Positions 62,632 through 64,000 of a DNA stretch of 64,000 bases are shown piece by piece. Under the pieces are notes generated by a model that saw nothing but the letters and a program-made list of their open reading frames with translations, had not been told where the DNA came from and did no database searches. This DNA is from Mesorhizobium sp. WSM4306. Lineage in GTDB: Bacteria; Pseudomonadota; Alphaproteobacteria; Rhizobiales; Rhizobiaceae. Positions within the stretch are counted from its first letter, which is position 1; the number at the start of each line of letters is the position of its first letter. The stretch spans positions 643,021-707,020 of the forward strand of contig NZ_VFTC01000001.1 of NCBI RefSeq assembly GCF_007003975.1, in the 5' to 3' direction. A program made the translations under genes and the position numbers.

Positions 62632-63882
62632 TCACGCCACGATCCCCGCTGTCTCCACCACCGCATGAAACAACACGTCGGCACCCGCCGCTGCCCATTC
62701 CTTCGAAATTTCCTCGGCCTCGTTGTGTGACAACCCGTCAACGCAGGGGCACATCACCATGGCGGTCGGCGCGACCCGGTTGATCCAGCAGGCATCATGA
62801 CCGGCGCCGGAAACGATGTTGCGGTGGGAATAGCCGAGACGATCGGCGGCATCGCGGATTGCCTTGACGCATCCGGCGTCGAAGGTCACCGGATCGAATG
62901 CGCCGACCTGTTCGACCTTGTACTGGATGTCGAGCGCCTCGCAGATCGTGTCGATGCCTTCGCGGATGCGGCCGTCCATGGCGTCCAGCACTTCCTTCTC
63001 GGGCGAGCGGATGTCGATGGTGAAGACGGTGCGCCCGGCGATGATGTTGCGCGAATTCGGAAACACTTCCATATGGCCGACAGCGCCGACGGCATCGGGC
63101 TGGTAGTCCATGGCGATTTCGTGCACCAGCTCGATCACCCGGGCCATGCCGAGCCCGGCATTGCGGCGCTTGGGCATCGGCGTCGAACCGGTATGCGCCT
63201 CCTTGCCGGTCAGCGTCACCTGCAGCCATTTCAGCCCCTGGCCGTGGGTGACGACGCCGATGTCGATGCCTTCATCCTCGAGGATCGGCCCCTGCTCTAT
63301 ATGCAGCTCGAAGAAGGCGTGGATCTTGCGGTCACCGACCTTCTCGGTGCCCTTCCAGCCGATGCGCTCCAGCTCCTCGCCGAATTTTTTTCCCTGTTTA
63401 TCCGTGTGCTGGTACACGTCCGCCTGCTCCAGCACGCCGGCGAACACGCCGGACGCCATCATCGCCGGGGCAAAGCGCGAGCCTTCCTCATTGGTCCAGT
63501 TGGTGACGACGATCGGATGCCTGGTGGTGATGCCGAGATCGTTGAGCGAGCGGATGATCTCCAGCCCGCCGAGGACGCCAAGCACGCCGTCATATTTGCC
63601 GCCCGTCGGCTGCGTATCGAGATGGCTGCCGACATAGACCGGCGGCAGACTGGGATCGGCGCCTTCCCGGCGGGCGAACATGGTGCCCATCTCGTCGAGG
63701 CCCATTTCGAGCCCGGCCGCCTCGCACCAGCGTTTGAACAGATGCCTGCCCTCGCCGTCCTCGTCGGTCACGGTCTGGCGATTGTTGCCACCGGCAATGC
63801 CGGGGCCGATCTTCGCCATCTCCATGATGGAATCCCACAAACGGTCTGAATTGATTCGCAGATTCTCGCCGGGGGCAGCCAT
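62632..63882 (-). CDS. M20-family N-carbamoyl-amidohydrolase, beta-ureidopropionase type
   Basis: Zinc-dependent amidohydrolase of the N-carbamoyl-L-amino acid hydrolase/allantoate amidohydrolase group, 416 residues. Metal and catalytic motifs: VYVGSHLDTQPTGGKYDG, NWTNEEGSRF, FELHIEQGPILE, the dimerisation segment TGKEAHTGSTPMP and SGAGHDACWIN. Paired with dihydropyrimidinase (62-nt gap), it most likely converts N-carbamoyl-beta-alanine to beta-alanine, CO2 and ammonia. Allantoate as substrate is less likely from context. Confidence 0.88.
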   Translation of the reverse strand: MAAPGENLRINSDRLWDSIMEMAKIGPGIAGGNNRQTVTDEDGEGRHLFKRWCEAAGLEMGLDEMGTMFARREGADPSLPPVYVGSHLDTQPTGGKYDGVLGVLGGLEIIRSLNDLGITTRHPIVVTNWTNEEGSRFAPAMMASGVFAGVLEQADVYQHTDKQGKKFGEELERIGWKGTEKVGDRKIHAFFELHIEQGPILEDEGIDIGVVTHGQGLKWLQVTLTGKEAHTGSTPMPKRRNAGLGMARVIELVHEIAMDYQPDAVGAVGHMEVFPNSRNIIAGRTVFTIDIRSPEKEVLDAMDGRIREGIDTICEALDIQYKVEQVGAFDPVTFDAGCVKAIRDAADRLGYSHRNIVSGAGHDACWINRVAPTAMVMCPCVDGLSHNEAEEISKEWAAAGADVLFHAVVETAGIVA

Positions 63883-63904
63883 TCAAACTCTCTCCAATTG
63901 CACA

Positions 63905-63936
63905 GCGTCCCCCTCCCCCTCGAGGGGAGGGGTATC
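63905..63936. repeat. C/G-run palindromic repeat fragment
   Basis: CGTCCCCCTCCCCCTCGAGGGGAGGGG is the same C-run/G-run palindrome as at 21533 and 58711, here between the amidohydrolase start and the partial gene at the window end. Confidence 0.65.
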
Positions 63937-63949
63937 CGCGCCCAGTTTG

Positions 63950-64000
63950 TCAATCTATCGCCCTCAGCACTTCACGCACATGGTCGATCAGTTCGTTGAT
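63950..64000 (-). CDS. C-terminal end of a gene running off the window
   Basis: The minus-strand frame reads INELIDHVREVLRAID then TGA. Only 16 residues are visible, so the product cannot be named. In related genomes a regulator or the dihydropyrimidine dehydrogenase genes lie beside this locus. The frame shows no stop to the window edge. Confidence 0.55.
   Translation of the reverse strand: MNELIDHVREVLRAID

Overview
The window is GC-rich, densely coded chromosomal DNA from an alphaproteobacterium of the Rhizobiales, most likely Mesorhizobium or a close relative. That assignment is inferred from the order of the division and cell-wall cluster, a Pho-box-controlled betaine-lipid operon (btaAB), a class A RNase P RNA, an SahR-type methionine regulator, and several families of short palindromic repeats typical of rhizobial chromosomes. 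No tRNA, rRNA, prophage, complete insertion sequence or CRISPR array was seen.

Positions 1-14.2 kb hold most of a dcw cluster, read right to left on the minus strand: mraZ-rsmH-ftsL-ftsI-murE-murF-mraY-murD-ftsW-murG-murC-murB. Most genes are coupled by ATGA or TGATG overlaps. Four TGGGN-type repeats at exact 10-bp spacing lie on a candidate promoter upstream of mraZ and look like the autoregulatory MraZ box. From 14.3 to 18.8 kb come a PLP-dependent sulfur enzyme, rnpB, a lytic transglycosylase, an amidase, a TerB-DnaJ protein and a small lipoprotein.

From 18.9 to 31.7 kb lie a fused 5-oxoprolinase carrying two in-frame repeat-derived insertions, btaAB behind a near-perfect Pho box, a serine hydrolase, a GH25 lysozyme next to an MltB-like transglycosylase, a divergent LysR/SDR pair and a PLP decarboxylase of the ornithine/lysine type. 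From 32 to 45.7 kb are a DMT exporter, a self-contained unit encoding a 28-residue membrane peptide, sahR-metF, trmO, an (R)-amine-transaminase-like class IV aminotransferase, SDR, MOSC and TetR genes, a tautomerase followed in frame by a start-less VOC domain, an ICMT-like protein, a FabH homologue, tam and ettA.

From 45.9 to 55.5 kb are a diguanylate cyclase, RNase T2, an alpha/beta hydrolase, a CoA-transferase/ThDP-enzyme pair, a CHRD protein, and an Lrp regulator divergent from a C-S lyase. From 55.6 to 64 kb is a probable reductive pyrimidine catabolism locus: an NMT1/THI5-type ABC transporter, dihydropyrimidinase and an N-carbamoyl-amidohydrolase, with a cupin and two related small secreted proteins between. 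Its transporter operon is interrupted by a 218-bp MITE-like inverted-repeat element. All functions are inferred from sequence motifs read by eye; no database search was run.
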